Shown in pieces: positions 24,676-32,685 of a DNA stretch of 37,775 nt. The stretch's first letter is position 1. Every line of letters starts with the position of its first letter. The position numbers were made by a program, and so were the translations under genes. The notes under the pieces were generated by a model that worked only from the letters and a program-made list of their open reading frames with translations, was not told the DNA's origin and searched no databases. The DNA comes from Sulfuritalea sp. (GTDB lineage: Bacteria > Pseudomonadota > Gammaproteobacteria > Burkholderiales > Rhodocyclaceae), in the NCBI GenBank assembly GCA_016708585.1, contig JADJFK010000019.1, positions 1 through 37,775 on the forward strand, read 5' to 3'.

Positions 24676-25714
24676 TTACTTCCACAACTCCAGCTTTTCG
24701 CCGGCCTGCTTCATGTGCTCGGCCTTGTTCTGCAGGAAGCGCTGGAATTCAGGCTCCTTGCGCCAGGCCCCGCTGCCGACGTACTCGAAGGACGAGGCGA
24801 AGTGGAAGGGCCGCAGATAGGCTTCGAGGCGGAACACTTCCTTGCCGGTGTCGTCGAAGAACACCACGCTCGGCGTGTAGGCGATCTTCAGTTCCCGGGC
24901 CCAGGCCTCGGCCGTCGTCGCCTTTCCCTGCGGCGTGGTCAACGGGTCACGGCCCGCGATCGAGAAGCGTGCGATGTCGAAGCGCGCCATCGCCTTCCGC
25001 GTCGCTTCGCGCTTGAACCCTTCCTTGTGCAACTCGTCGCAGGGCGCGCAGTGGCGCGACTCGAACAGTACCGCGAGCGGCTTGCCGCCGGCCTTGCGCC
25101 GCAGGTCATGGGGCGGCTTCATGAAGAAGGGCTGCTCGTTGAGCGTGGCGCTGGCGCCGGTCTGCGGCACGGTCTGCATGTGCGCGGCGAAGTCGAGCCT
25201 GCCCTCCAGGCGCTTGATCGAGTAGTCGAGCGCGGCGGAGAAGCGGTGCGGCGGGTAGTAGCCGTTGATGCGCGCGATGGTGCCGCCGTTCTCGTCGAGC
25301 AGCAGCACGGTCGGCGTGAATTGCACCTTGAGGAACTTCGCCAGTTCCTTCTCGCGCCGTACCTTGCCGTCGAACCAGGTCACCTCGCGGTCGCCGAAGA
25401 GGTCGAGGCCGATGGCGACGAAGTGCTTCGCCAGCTTGTCGGTGATGTCCTTCTGCGTGAAGCTGGTGGTCATCAGTTCCTTGCAGTAGGGGCAGCCCTG
25501 CTGGCCGAAGTACAGCAGCAGGCGCCTGCCGGACTTCGCCGCCTGGGCGGCATCGTCGGGCAGTTCGAGCAGGGTTTCGGTGAAGGCCGGCGGCAGGATC
25601 TCCTCGCCGATCTGGGCAAAAGTTGTCTCCGGCAGAGCCGGAGACGGTATCCCTTGCGGACGGCGCTGGCGCTACGGCGAAAAGCAGCGCAACAACGGCC
25701 AGCAGGCGGCGCAT
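24676..25714 (-). pseudogene. Thioredoxin-like protein, two thioredoxin folds, frameshifted near its start
   Basis: From 25714 the frame reads MRRLLAVVALLFAVAPAPSA, a signal peptide, but leaves the conserved frame about 35 codons later. The mature protein continues one base over (QIGEEILPPAFTE...RRLLLYFGQQGCPYCKELM) to the stop at 24676. Removing one T from a TTTT run near 25614-25620 would restore a 345-residue secreted protein. The mature part has two thioredoxin-like domains with CPYC and, further on, CAPC (FESRHCAPCDELH), so it is probably a periplasmic disulfide or thioredoxin-type factor. A long repeat copy (25618-25679) overlaps the break. The ATG lies 1 nt after the lutC stop (TGAGATG), placing it at the end of the lut operon. 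The first ATG in the mature frame, 25473, falls after CPYC, so a short product would lack that motif. Confidence 0.75.
25618..25679 (+). repeat. Dispersed repeat, long form (copy 3), in the thioredoxin-like gene
   Basis: AAAAGTTGTCTCCGGCAGAG, then CCGGAGACGGTATCCCTTGC and GGACGGCGCTGGCGCTACGG. The inserted part contains a perfect stem GTCTCCGGC-AGA-GCCGGAGAC. It is very similar to the copy at 32417 over most of its length. On the coding strand it supplies AVAPAPSARDTVSG of the signal-peptide region and ends at the frame break. Confidence 0.8.
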
Positions 25715-25715
25715 C

Positions 25716-26378
25716 TCAGCCCTCGACGATGACCAGATGCACGCGGTACGGCCCATGCGCGCCGAGCACGATGGTCTGCTCGATGTCGCCGGTGCGGGAC
25801 GGGCCGGAGATGAAATTCACCGCGCGCGGCAGCGTGCCGAGTTCCTTGCGCGCCAGGTTCCAGGCGTCTTCCATGTAGGCCACGATGCGCGAAGCCTGCA
25901 CCACGGCGACGTGGGTTTCCGGCAGCAGGCTGACCGCCGCCGGCGTGTCGGGCGAGGAGCACATCATCAGCGTGCCGGTTTCGGCCACGGCGCAGAAACA
26001 GCCGGTGATGCCGACCAGGTCGGCATCGCGCGCGCCGCGCGCCTCGACCGCAAGCCCTGCGGCCGCCCAGTCCAGCGCCGCCAGCGCCGGCTGGACCACC
26101 GCCGCTTTCGGCAGCTTCATCTCCGCCAGGTAGCGCGCGACCGCGGCCGGCACGTCGGCGTCGGCCGCCACGATGTCCACCGTACTCGATTGCAGTTCCG
26201 ACTTGACGCGGAAGCGCTCCAGCAGGGCTTGCGGTGCGGTGTCGAATACCGGTTTCGGCCCTTCGCTGTTGGCGGACAGGGCGGCCGCCATCACTTCGCG
26301 GCCGGCCGCGGCGTTGGTCGCATTGCGTTGCAGGCCGGCGCGAACGCGGCCCAGGATTTCTTCGCGGGAGTTCATCAT
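25716..26378 (-). CDS. lutC: Lactate utilization protein LutC (LUD domain)
   Basis: A 220-residue LUD-domain protein, third subunit of the LutABC L-lactate oxidation complex, which turns lactate to pyruvate in the cytoplasm. From the ATG at 26378 (MMNSREEILGRVRAG), which has an AGAGGAA ribosome site; the open frame upstream of this is not needed. Typical features are the N-terminal helix REEILGRVRAGL, ITGCFCAVAETGTLMMCSSP and LVGSKDLR-like HVAVVQASRIVAYMEDAW. It is downstream of lutB with a 16-nt gap, in the order lutA-lutB-lutC. Confidence 0.92.
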   Translation of the reverse strand: MMNSREEILGRVRAGLQRNATNAAAGREVMAAALSANSEGPKPVFDTAPQALLERFRVKSELQSSTVDIVAADADVPAAVARYLAEMKLPKAAVVQPALAALDWAAAGLAVEARGARDADLVGITGCFCAVAETGTLMMCSSPDTPAAVSLLPETHVAVVQASRIVAYMEDAWNLARKELGTLPRAVNFISGPSRTGDIEQTIVLGAHGPYRVHLVIVEG

Positions 26379-26394
26379 GTTTCCTCTGCTCGGG

Positions 26395-27813
26395 TCAGGT
26401 GGCGGCCGACTTGCGGCGCGCGGCATACAGTTCGCGAAAGGTCTTGCCCTGCGGCGCGGGAAAATCGCGCCCCAGCGTCCATTCCGGAGCCGTCGGCAGC
26501 ACGCGGATACGGTCCGCGCCGCCCGCGAGCCATTTCAGGTAGCGCGCACCGAAGCTCGCGCCCAGCGCATAGAGTTTCGGCTGCTGCGCGACCCACGCCC
26601 ACATCCGCAGGCCGATGCGTTCGGTGAGCGGGCGCAGGCCGCGCTCGGTCTGCTTTTCGCGCAGCTTGCGCAGCAGGTCGGGCAGCGGAATCTTGACCGG
26701 GCAGACGATGCCGCACTGGTTGCACAGGGTCGCCGCATGGGGCAGGTCGATCGAGTTTTCGATGCCGGCATACAGCGGCGTCAGCACCGAGCCCATCGGC
26801 CCCGGATAGACCCAGCCGTAGGCGTGGCCGCCGATGGTCTGATACACCGGGCAATGGTTCATGCAGGCGCCGCAGCGGATGCAGCGCAGCATGGCGTGGA
26901 AATCGCCGCCGACGACGTCGGCGCGGCCGCTGTCGACCAGCACGAAATACAGGTGCTCGGGGCCGTCGTGCTCCTCGGGCTTCTTGACGCCGGTCAGGAT
27001 CGAGAAGTAGTTGGAGATCGACTGCCCGGTGGCCGAACGCGGCAAAAGGCGCATCAGCGTCGACAAGTCTTCGAGGGTCGGAATCACCTTCTCGATGCCG
27101 GTGATGACCACATGCACCTTGGGCAGGGTCGTCACCATGCGGCCGTTGCCCTCGTTGGTGACCAGCGCCACCGAGCCGGTTTCGGCGACCAGGAAATTGC
27201 CGCCCGAGAGGCCCATTTCGGCCGACAGGAAATGTCCGCGCAGCACTTCGCGCGCCTCGCGCGTCAGCGCCGGGATATCGGTCTTGCGCGGCGTGCCATG
27301 GACCTTGTGGAACAGGTCGGCGACATCGTCGAGGCTCTTGTGCACCGCCGGCGCGATAATGTGGCTGGGCGGCTCGTTGTTGTCGACCTGCAGGATGTAT
27401 TCGCCGAGGTCGGTCTCCACCGGCTGGATGCCGGCCGCTTCGAGGGCGTGGTTGAGCCCGGCCTCTTCCGACAGCATCGACTTCGACTTGGTGACCTTCT
27501 TCACGCCGTGCTTTTTGGCGATGTCGATCACCAGGCGGCAGACCTCGGCGCCGTCCTTCGCCCACAGCACGGTGGCGCCGGTATCCCTGGCCTTCTGCTC
27601 GAAGCGTTCCAGCCACAGGTCGAGATTGTCGATGACCTTGTTGCGGATCGCCGCGGCCGCGTCGCGCGTGCCCTCGAAGTCGTCGAGGTCCCTGATCGCC
27701 TCGGCGCGCTTGGTGACGAACTTGCCCTTGGCATTCTTCAGGTTGCCCTGCAGGGCCACATTCGCCAGCGAGCCGGCAGCCCTGGCCTTGAACTGCATGG
27801 ATTTGATTTCCAC
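26395..27813 (-). CDS. lutB: Lactate utilization iron-sulfur protein LutB
   Basis: A 472-residue iron-sulfur subunit of LutABC. The N-terminal LUD domain covers about 70-300 (LSGGNFLVAETGSVALVTNE). Two 4Fe-4S motifs follow: C311-C314-C317-C321 (CIRCGACMNHCPVY) and C364-C367-C371 (CNQCGIVCPVKIP). The C-terminal helix LRKLREKQTERGLRPLTER is typical. Length is close to the family norm of about 470. The alternative start MQFKARAAGS five codons in is possible. It begins 4 nt downstream of the lutA stop, so the genes are co-transcribed. Confidence 0.95.
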   Translation of the reverse strand: MEIKSMQFKARAAGSLANVALQGNLKNAKGKFVTKRAEAIRDLDDFEGTRDAAAAIRNKVIDNLDLWLERFEQKARDTGATVLWAKDGAEVCRLVIDIAKKHGVKKVTKSKSMLSEEAGLNHALEAAGIQPVETDLGEYILQVDNNEPPSHIIAPAVHKSLDDVADLFHKVHGTPRKTDIPALTREAREVLRGHFLSAEMGLSGGNFLVAETGSVALVTNEGNGRMVTTLPKVHVVITGIEKVIPTLEDLSTLMRLLPRSATGQSISNYFSILTGVKKPEEHDGPEHLYFVLVDSGRADVVGGDFHAMLRCIRCGACMNHCPVYQTIGGHAYGWVYPGPMGSVLTPLYAGIENSIDLPHAATLCNQCGIVCPVKIPLPDLLRKLREKQTERGLRPLTERIGLRMWAWVAQQPKLYALGASFGARYLKWLAGGADRIRVLPTAPEWTLGRDFPAPQGKTFRELYAARRKSAAT

Positions 27814-27816
27814 GGC

Positions 27817-28554
27817 TCAGACCCTCCCGGCCAGCACTTCGGCGACGTGCAGCACCTGCGTCGTTTCGTTGCCCATGCGGCGCAGCTTGCCTTCGATGTT
27901 CAGGAGGCAGCCGAGGTCGCCGCCGACCACGGCCCTGGCGCCGCTGGCCAGCACGTTGTTGCACTTGCGCTCGGCAATCGCCGCCGAGACCTCGCCGAAC
28001 TTGACCGAAAAAGTGCCGCCAAAGCCGCAGCATTCCTCGCAACCGTCCATTTCCTTGAGCTGGATGCCCCGCAGCTTCGCCAGCAGCGCGCGCGGCTGCT
28101 CCTTGATGCCCATGCTGCGCAGGCCGGTGCAGGAATCGTGGTAGGTGACGCTGCCCTGGATCAGGCCGTCGGCGTCGCCCGGCACGCTGTCGACCTTCAG
28201 TACATTGACCAGGAAATCGGTCAGCTCATACGTGCGGCTGGCCAGCGCCGTGGCGCGGTCGCGCCACTCGGGCTCTTCACCGAGCAGGGTCGGGTACTCG
28301 GTGCGGATGTGGTCGCCGCAGGAGCCGGACGGCGCGACGACATAGTCGAAGCCCTCGAATTCGGCGATGGTCTTCTTCGCCAGCGCCACCGCGCCCGGCG
28401 CGTCACCCGAATTCCATGCCGGCTGGCCGCAGCAGGTCTGGGTTTCCGGCACGATGACCTCGCAGCCGGCGGTTTCCAGCAGTTTCAGGGCGGCGAAGCC
28501 GATGCGCGGGCGCATCAGGTCCACCAGGCAGGTCACAAACAGTCCTACACGCAT
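27817..28554 (-). CDS. lutA: Lactate utilization protein LutA (Fe-S, CCG domain)
   Basis: A 245-residue CCG-domain iron-sulfur oxidoreductase, first subunit of LutABC and related to YkgE. From the ATG at 28554 it begins MRVGLFVTCLVDLMRP, the standard family N-terminus; the frame is open to an ATG at 28614, but that would add an unusual 20 residues. Two CCG motifs are present: QTCCGQPAWNSG and EECCGFGGTFSVKF. The conserved APSGSC is also seen. It is the first gene of lutABC and is divergent from the IclR-type regulator, with an approximately 150-bp shared region. Confidence 0.93.
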   Translation of the reverse strand: MRVGLFVTCLVDLMRPRIGFAALKLLETAGCEVIVPETQTCCGQPAWNSGDAPGAVALAKKTIAEFEGFDYVVAPSGSCGDHIRTEYPTLLGEEPEWRDRATALASRTYELTDFLVNVLKVDSVPGDADGLIQGSVTYHDSCTGLRSMGIKEQPRALLAKLRGIQLKEMDGCEECCGFGGTFSVKFGEVSAAIAERKCNNVLASGARAVVGGDLGCLLNIEGKLRRMGNETTQVLHVAEVLAGRV

Positions 28555-28639
28555 GTTTGCCAAGGGGCTCGCTCCGGTTATTGTCGTTGTTGCCACCTGC
28601 GCGGCGGAATCCATGGCTCGCGAGGCGACCTGTCACCGC

Positions 28640-28659
28640 TTGCCGGCAAAGGCGTTTGC
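28640..28659. promoter_or_regulatory. Inverted repeats in the lutA-iclR divergent spacer
   Basis: TTGCCGGCAA (28640-28649) is a perfect 10-bp palindrome, directly followed by GCAAAGGCGTTTGC (28646-28659), a second inverted repeat with GCAAA/TTTGC arms. A TATAGT box (28669-28674) downstream could serve the regulator gene, without a clear -35. Position and symmetry fit an IclR-type operator; this is inference. Confidence 0.4.
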
Positions 28660-28706
28660 GGGTTTTGCTATAGTATCCGAAGTCCCGTTCCCAAGAAGAG
28701 ATTGCC

Positions 28707-29498
28707 GTGGCGACACCTCGCACGGATGCCGCCCCGGAAGCCCGCAGCGGCATCCAGGTCATCGAGCGCATGATGAAACTGCTCGATGTGCTTTCCTATC
28801 ATCCCGATCCCGTCAGCCTCAAACAGCTGGCACTGGAAACCGGCCTGCACCCGTCAACCGCGCATCGCATCCTGGCGGCGATGGCCGCTTCCGGTTTCGT
28901 CGAGCGGGCCGATCCCGGCACCTACCGCCTCGGCATCCGCCTGCTGGAACTGGGCAACGTGGTCAAGTCGCGCATCAGCATCGGCCAGGCGGCGATGCCG
29001 CTGATGCAGCGCCTGCACCAGCAACTCGGCGAAAGCGTGAATCTCGGCGTGCGCCAGGGCGACGAGATCGTCTATGTCGAACGCACCTCCAGCGGTCGGT
29101 CCTCGGTGCGCGTGGTGCATCTGGTCGGCGCCCGCGCCCCGCTGCACGTCACCGCCGTCGGCAAGCTCTACCTCGCCGAGGACGGCCCGCAAAAACTGCG
29201 CGAATACGCCAAACGCACCGGACTGCCCGGCTATACGCCGGCCTCGCTGACCTCGCTGACCGCCCTGGAACGGGAAGTCGACCGCGCCCGGCGCCACGGC
29301 GTGGCCTTCGACAACGAGGAAATCGAGCAGGGCCTGCGCTGCATCGCCGCACCGGTGCGCGACGACAGCGGCGAACTGGTTGCCGGCCTCTCCGTTTCCG
29401 CCCCCGCCGAGCGCCACAGCCCGGACTGGGCGCAAATCGTCAAGCAGACCGCCGACGCCATTTCCATCGCCATCGGCCATACCCCGTCAGCCCGCTAA
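28707..29498 (+). CDS. IclR family transcriptional regulator
   Basis: A 263-residue IclR-type regulator. The N-terminal winged helix-turn-helix is IQVIERMMKLLDVLSYHPDP then SLKQLALETGLHPSTAHRIL (about 15-75). The C-terminal effector domain has RISIGQAAMPLMQRLHQQLGES, VNLGVRQGDEIVYVERTSS and APLHVTAVGKLYLAE, the family signature for small organic effectors. Divergent placement from lutABC suggests that it regulates lactate oxidation; enteric lactate operons use GntR-type LldR instead, so this pairing is worth noting. The start GTG at 28707 is supported by the MATPRTDAAPEARS N-terminus; a longer start is not supported. Confidence 0.9.
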   Translation: MATPRTDAAPEARSGIQVIERMMKLLDVLSYHPDPVSLKQLALETGLHPSTAHRILAAMAASGFVERADPGTYRLGIRLLELGNVVKSRISIGQAAMPLMQRLHQQLGESVNLGVRQGDEIVYVERTSSGRSSVRVVHLVGARAPLHVTAVGKLYLAEDGPQKLREYAKRTGLPGYTPASLTSLTALEREVDRARRHGVAFDNEEIEQGLRCIAAPVRDDSGELVAGLSVSAPAERHSPDWAQIVKQTADAISIAIGHTPSAR

Positions 29499-29506
29499 AC
29501 AATGAT

Positions 29507-29535
29507 TTGACCCGCGGTGGCGCTGTCTGTATACT
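29507..29535 (+). promoter_or_regulatory. Sigma70-type promoter of rplU-rpmA
   Basis: TTGACC (29507-29512), a 17-bp spacer and TATACT (29530-29535), close to consensus. The start of rplU lies 37 bp downstream, after a GGAG ribosome site (29560-29563). A strong promoter is expected for ribosomal protein genes. Confidence 0.8.
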
Positions 29536-29571
29536 GCGCGGTTCTTTGCGTCATCCATTGGAGTCTCCATC

Positions 29572-29883
29572 ATGTATGCGGTCATAAAAACCGGCGGCAA
29601 GCAATATCGCGTCGCTGCCGGCGAAAAACTCAAAATAGAACAGATACCGGCTGATGTGGGCACTGAAATCACTCTCGACCAGGTGCTCATGGTCGGCGAA
29701 GGCGAATCGGTCAAGATCGGTTCCCCCATGCTCGCCGGCGCCAAGGTCACCGCGAAAGTGATAGCTCAGGGCCGCCATCCCAAGGTCACCATTTTCAAGA
29801 TGCGCCGTCGCAAGCACTACCAGAAGCACCAGGGCCATCGCCAGAACTTCACCGAAATCGAGATCAGCGGCATTGCCGCCTGA
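29572..29883 (+). CDS. rplU: 50S ribosomal protein L21
   Basis: A 103-residue L21, which binds 23S rRNA near L20. It begins MYAVIKTGGKQYRVAAGEKL, the family N-terminus, and has KVTIFKMRRRKHYQKHQGHR, the usual C-terminal RNA-binding segment. Length is standard. It precedes rpmA in the conserved rplU-rpmA-obgE order, with the near-consensus promoter at 29507 upstream. Confidence 0.98.
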   Translation: MYAVIKTGGKQYRVAAGEKLKIEQIPADVGTEITLDQVLMVGEGESVKIGSPMLAGAKVTAKVIAQGRHPKVTIFKMRRRKHYQKHQGHRQNFTEIEISGIAA

Positions 29884-29911
29884 GCCCGACGAGAGAATCA
29901 GGAGCTAAAAC

Positions 29912-30175
29912 ATGGCACACAAAAAAGCAGGCGGCAGTTCCCGCAACGGCCGCGACTCGGAATCGAAGCGCCTGGGCGTCAAGAGCTACGGCGGCGAGCT
30001 GATTTCGGCCGGCAGCATCATCGTCCGCCAGCGCGGCACCGAATTCCATCCCGGCGACAATGTCGGCATGGGCAAGGACCACACGCTGTTCGCCAAGGTC
30101 GAGGGCAAGGTCCAGTTTTCCGTCAAGGGCCCGACCAAGCGGCGCGTCGTCAGCATCGTCCCGGCAGCAGCCTGA
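29912..30175 (+). CDS. rpmA: 50S ribosomal protein L27
   Basis: An 87-residue L27, whose N-terminal tail reaches the peptidyl transferase centre. It begins MAHKKAGGSSRNGRDSESKR, and GGELISAGSIIVRQRGTEFH is the family core. The length is standard. It starts 28 bp after rplU and is followed by a strong terminator hairpin before obgE. Confidence 0.98.
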   Translation: MAHKKAGGSSRNGRDSESKRLGVKSYGGELISAGSIIVRQRGTEFHPGDNVGMGKDHTLFAKVEGKVQFSVKGPTKRRVVSIVPAAA

Positions 30176-30192
30176 GTTTCACTTTTTCGCGA

Positions 30193-30229
30193 CGAAAGCC
30201 CTATCGCGAAGATAGGGCTTTCGCGTTTC
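30193..30229 (+). terminator. Rho-independent terminator after rpmA
   Basis: CGAAAGCCCTATC (30193-30205), loop GCGAA, GATAGGGCTTTCG (30211-30223): a perfect 13-bp stem, followed by CGTTTC. The T tract is short, so termination may be partial, allowing some read-through into obgE. Confidence 0.75.
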
Positions 30230-30245
30230 TGGCCCCTGAAAAACC

Positions 30246-31277
30246 ATGAGATTCTTCGACGAAGCGCGCATTGAAGTCCTTGCCGGCGATGGCGGCAATG
30301 GCGCGGTGTCGTTTCGCCGCGAGAAATACATTCCGCTGGGCGGCCCGGACGGCGGCGACGGCGGCAAGGGCGCCAGCATCTGGGCCATCGCCGACCGCAA
30401 CCTCAACACCCTGATCGACTTCCGCTACACCCGCATTTTCCGCGGCCAGAAGGGCGAGAACGGCCACGGCTCGGACCGCTACGGCAAGGGCGGGGAAGAC
30501 CTCGAACTGCGCATGCCGGTCGGTACCGTGATCACCGACAACCAGACCGGCGAAGCCATCGCCGACCTCGATATCGACGGCAAGCGCGTGCTGATCGCCA
30601 AGGGCGGCATCGGCGGCCTGGGCAATTCGCATTTCAAGTCGAGCACCAACCGCGCGCCGCGCCAGAACACGCCGGGGCAGGAGGGCGAAAAGCGCGAGCT
30701 GAAACTGGAGCTCAAGGTGCTGGCCGACATCGGCCTGCTCGGCCTGCCGAATGCGGGAAAGTCGACGTTCATCCGCGCCGTTTCCGCCGCCAAACCCAAG
30801 GTCGCCGACTACCCCTTCACTACCCTCCATCCGAATCTGGGCGTGGTGCGGGTCGACGACAACCGCAGCTTCGTCATCGCCGACATCCCCGGCCTGATCG
30901 AGGGCGCAGCGGAAGGCGCCGGGCTCGGCCACCGCTTCCTCAAGCACCTGCAGCGCACCGGCCTCTTGCTGCACCTGGTCGACATCTCGCCCTTCGATCC
31001 GGACGCCGATCCGGCCAGGGACGCCAAGGCCATCCTCAAGGAACTCAAGAAATACGACGAGGCCCTGTTCAAGAAGCCGCGCTGGCTGCTGATCAACAAG
31101 ATCGACCTGGTGCCGGAAGATGAACGCGAGGCGCGCGTGGCGGCGCTGGTAAAAAGCTACAAGCCGAAGAAGCACTTCGTCGTTTCCGCCATTTCCGGCG
31201 AAGGCTGCCGCGAGGTCTGCTACGCTGTGATGGATCATCTCGAACAGAATCGACATCATGCGAAGGCAGATAGCTGA
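30246..31277 (+). CDS. obgE: GTPase ObgE/CgtA
   Basis: A 343-residue Obg GTPase involved in 50S ribosome maturation and stress control. The glycine-rich Obg fold fills the first 155 residues (MRFFDEARIEVLAGDGGNGA, LGGPDGGDGGKGASIW). The G domain follows: G1 GLPNAGKST at 166-174, G3 DIPGLIEGA, and G4 NKIDL near 281. It starts 70 bp after rpmA and overlaps the start of proB by 20 bp, so the two are probably translationally coupled. Confidence 0.98.
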   Translation: MRFFDEARIEVLAGDGGNGAVSFRREKYIPLGGPDGGDGGKGASIWAIADRNLNTLIDFRYTRIFRGQKGENGHGSDRYGKGGEDLELRMPVGTVITDNQTGEAIADLDIDGKRVLIAKGGIGGLGNSHFKSSTNRAPRQNTPGQEGEKRELKLELKVLADIGLLGLPNAGKSTFIRAVSAAKPKVADYPFTTLHPNLGVVRVDDNRSFVIADIPGLIEGAAEGAGLGHRFLKHLQRTGLLLHLVDISPFDPDADPARDAKAILKELKKYDEALFKKPRWLLINKIDLVPEDEREARVAALVKSYKPKKHFVVSAISGEGCREVCYAVMDHLEQNRHHAKADS

Positions 31278-32373
31278 GGCAAAACGCCTCGTCGTCAAGG
31301 TCGGCAGCGCGCTGGTCACCAACGGCGGCCAGGGCCTGGACCACGGCTTCATCGCCGACTGCGCGCGCCAGATCGCCGCGCTGCACGACGAAGGCCGGCA
31401 GGTGCTGCTGGTCTCCTCCGGCGCGATCGCCGCCGGCATGCAGCGCCTGGGCTGGAAGACACGGCCGCACGCCATGCACGACCTGCAGGCCGCCGCCGCC
31501 GTCGGCCAGATGGGCCTGGCGCAGGCCTACGAAACCACCTTCCTCGACCACGGCCTGAAAGCCGCGCAGATCCTGCTGACCCACGACGACCTGGCCGACC
31601 GCACGCGCTACCTGAATGCCCGCTCGACCCTGCAAACCCTGCTCGAGCTCGGCGTGGTGCCGATCATCAACGAAAACGACACCGTGGTCACCGACGAGAT
31701 CAAGTTCGGCGACAACGACACGCTGGGCGCGCTGGTGGCCAACCTGGTCGAAGCCGAGGCGCTGATCATCCTCACCGACCAGAAAGGCCTCTACAGCGCC
31801 GACCCGCGCCTCGACCCCGCCGCCACGCTGATTGGCGAGGGCCGCGCCGACGACCGCCGCTTCGAGGCCATGGCCGGCGGCGCCGGCAGCGGCATCAGCA
31901 AGGGCGGCATGATCACCAAGGTGCGCGCCGCCCAGCGTGCCGCGAAGAGTGGCGCACATACCCTGATCGTCAGCGGCCGCGAGTCCGATTCGCTGCTCGC
32001 CGCCACCCGGGGCCACGACATCGGCACCCTGCTCTACGCCGTCGAATCGCCCCTGGCGGCGCGCAAGCAGTGGCTGGCCGACCACCTGCAGCTGGCCGGC
32101 GCGCTGACGCTCGATGCCGGCGCGGTAAAGGCCCTGGGCGACGGCCGCAGCCTGCTCGCCGTCGGCGTGGCGCGGGTCGAGGGCGATTTCGAGCGCGGCG
32201 CGGCGGTCGCCTGCCACGCCCCCGACGGCCGCGAAATCGCCCGCGGCCTGATCAACTATTCAAGCTCCGAAGCCCGCCGCATCGCCGGCCACGGCACCCA
32301 CGAGATCGAAGCCCTGCTCGGCTACATCGACAGCGCGGAACTGATCCACCGCGACAACCTGGTCCTGCTCTGA
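31258..32373 (+). CDS. proB: Glutamate 5-kinase
   Basis: A 371-residue ProB: it phosphorylates glutamate at the start of proline synthesis in the cytoplasm. The amino-acid kinase domain starts RLVVKVGSALVTN, with VLLVSSGAIAAGMQRLG, IINENDTVVTDEIKFGDND and ILTDQKGLYSADPR. The C-terminal about 100 residues form a PUA domain (ALTLDAGAVKALGDGRSLLA), as in most proteobacterial ProB. It overlaps obgE by 20 bp, the common gene order. No proA is nearby. Confidence 0.97.
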   Translation: MRRQIAEAKRLVVKVGSALVTNGGQGLDHGFIADCARQIAALHDEGRQVLLVSSGAIAAGMQRLGWKTRPHAMHDLQAAAAVGQMGLAQAYETTFLDHGLKAAQILLTHDDLADRTRYLNARSTLQTLLELGVVPIINENDTVVTDEIKFGDNDTLGALVANLVEAEALIILTDQKGLYSADPRLDPAATLIGEGRADDRRFEAMAGGAGSGISKGGMITKVRAAQRAAKSGAHTLIVSGRESDSLLAATRGHDIGTLLYAVESPLAARKQWLADHLQLAGALTLDAGAVKALGDGRSLLAVGVARVEGDFERGAAVACHAPDGREIARGLINYSSSEARRIAGHGTHEIEALLGYIDSAELIHRDNLVLL

Positions 32374-32685
32374 ACCTCCGGGCCGACGACCGCCGGTCGA
32401 GCATTCCCGGACCGGAAAAAGTTATGTCTCCGGCAAACCCGGAGACGGTATCCCTTGCGGACGGCGCTGGCGCGACGGCGGCCGAGAGCGCGGCAATGGG
32501 CGGCAGACACACGCAAGCCCATGTTTCCAATGTGTGGTAACCGCCCAACACCCGAGGCGATGGGCCGCTTCAACCGGGGAAATTTCGGGATTTTTGCCGG
32601 GGGTCGTCCTAATATCATCGTATTCGCCTCCCGGCGTCCGGATTTCGGAATCGCTACAGCAGTCAAATCTACAAGGAGAACTGGC
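32374..32685. other. Spacer between proB and the FadL-type gene
   Basis: A 312-bp gene-free stretch. It holds a long dispersed-repeat copy at 32417-32479. The rest shows no gene, hairpin with T tract or RNA that I recognise. The AAGGAGAA ribosome site of the next gene is at 32672-32679; a TAATAT near 32610 may be a -10 box without a clear partner. Confidence 0.5.
32417..32479 (+). repeat. Dispersed repeat, long form (copy 4)
   Basis: AAAAGTTATGTCTCCGGCAA, then ACCCGGAGACGGTATCCCTT and GCGGACGGCGCTGGCGCGAC. It carries the stem GTCTCCGG-CAAAC-CCGGAGAC and is nearly identical to copy 3 at 25618 from GTCTCCGG onward. It is intergenic, so this copy should be neutral. Confidence 0.8.
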
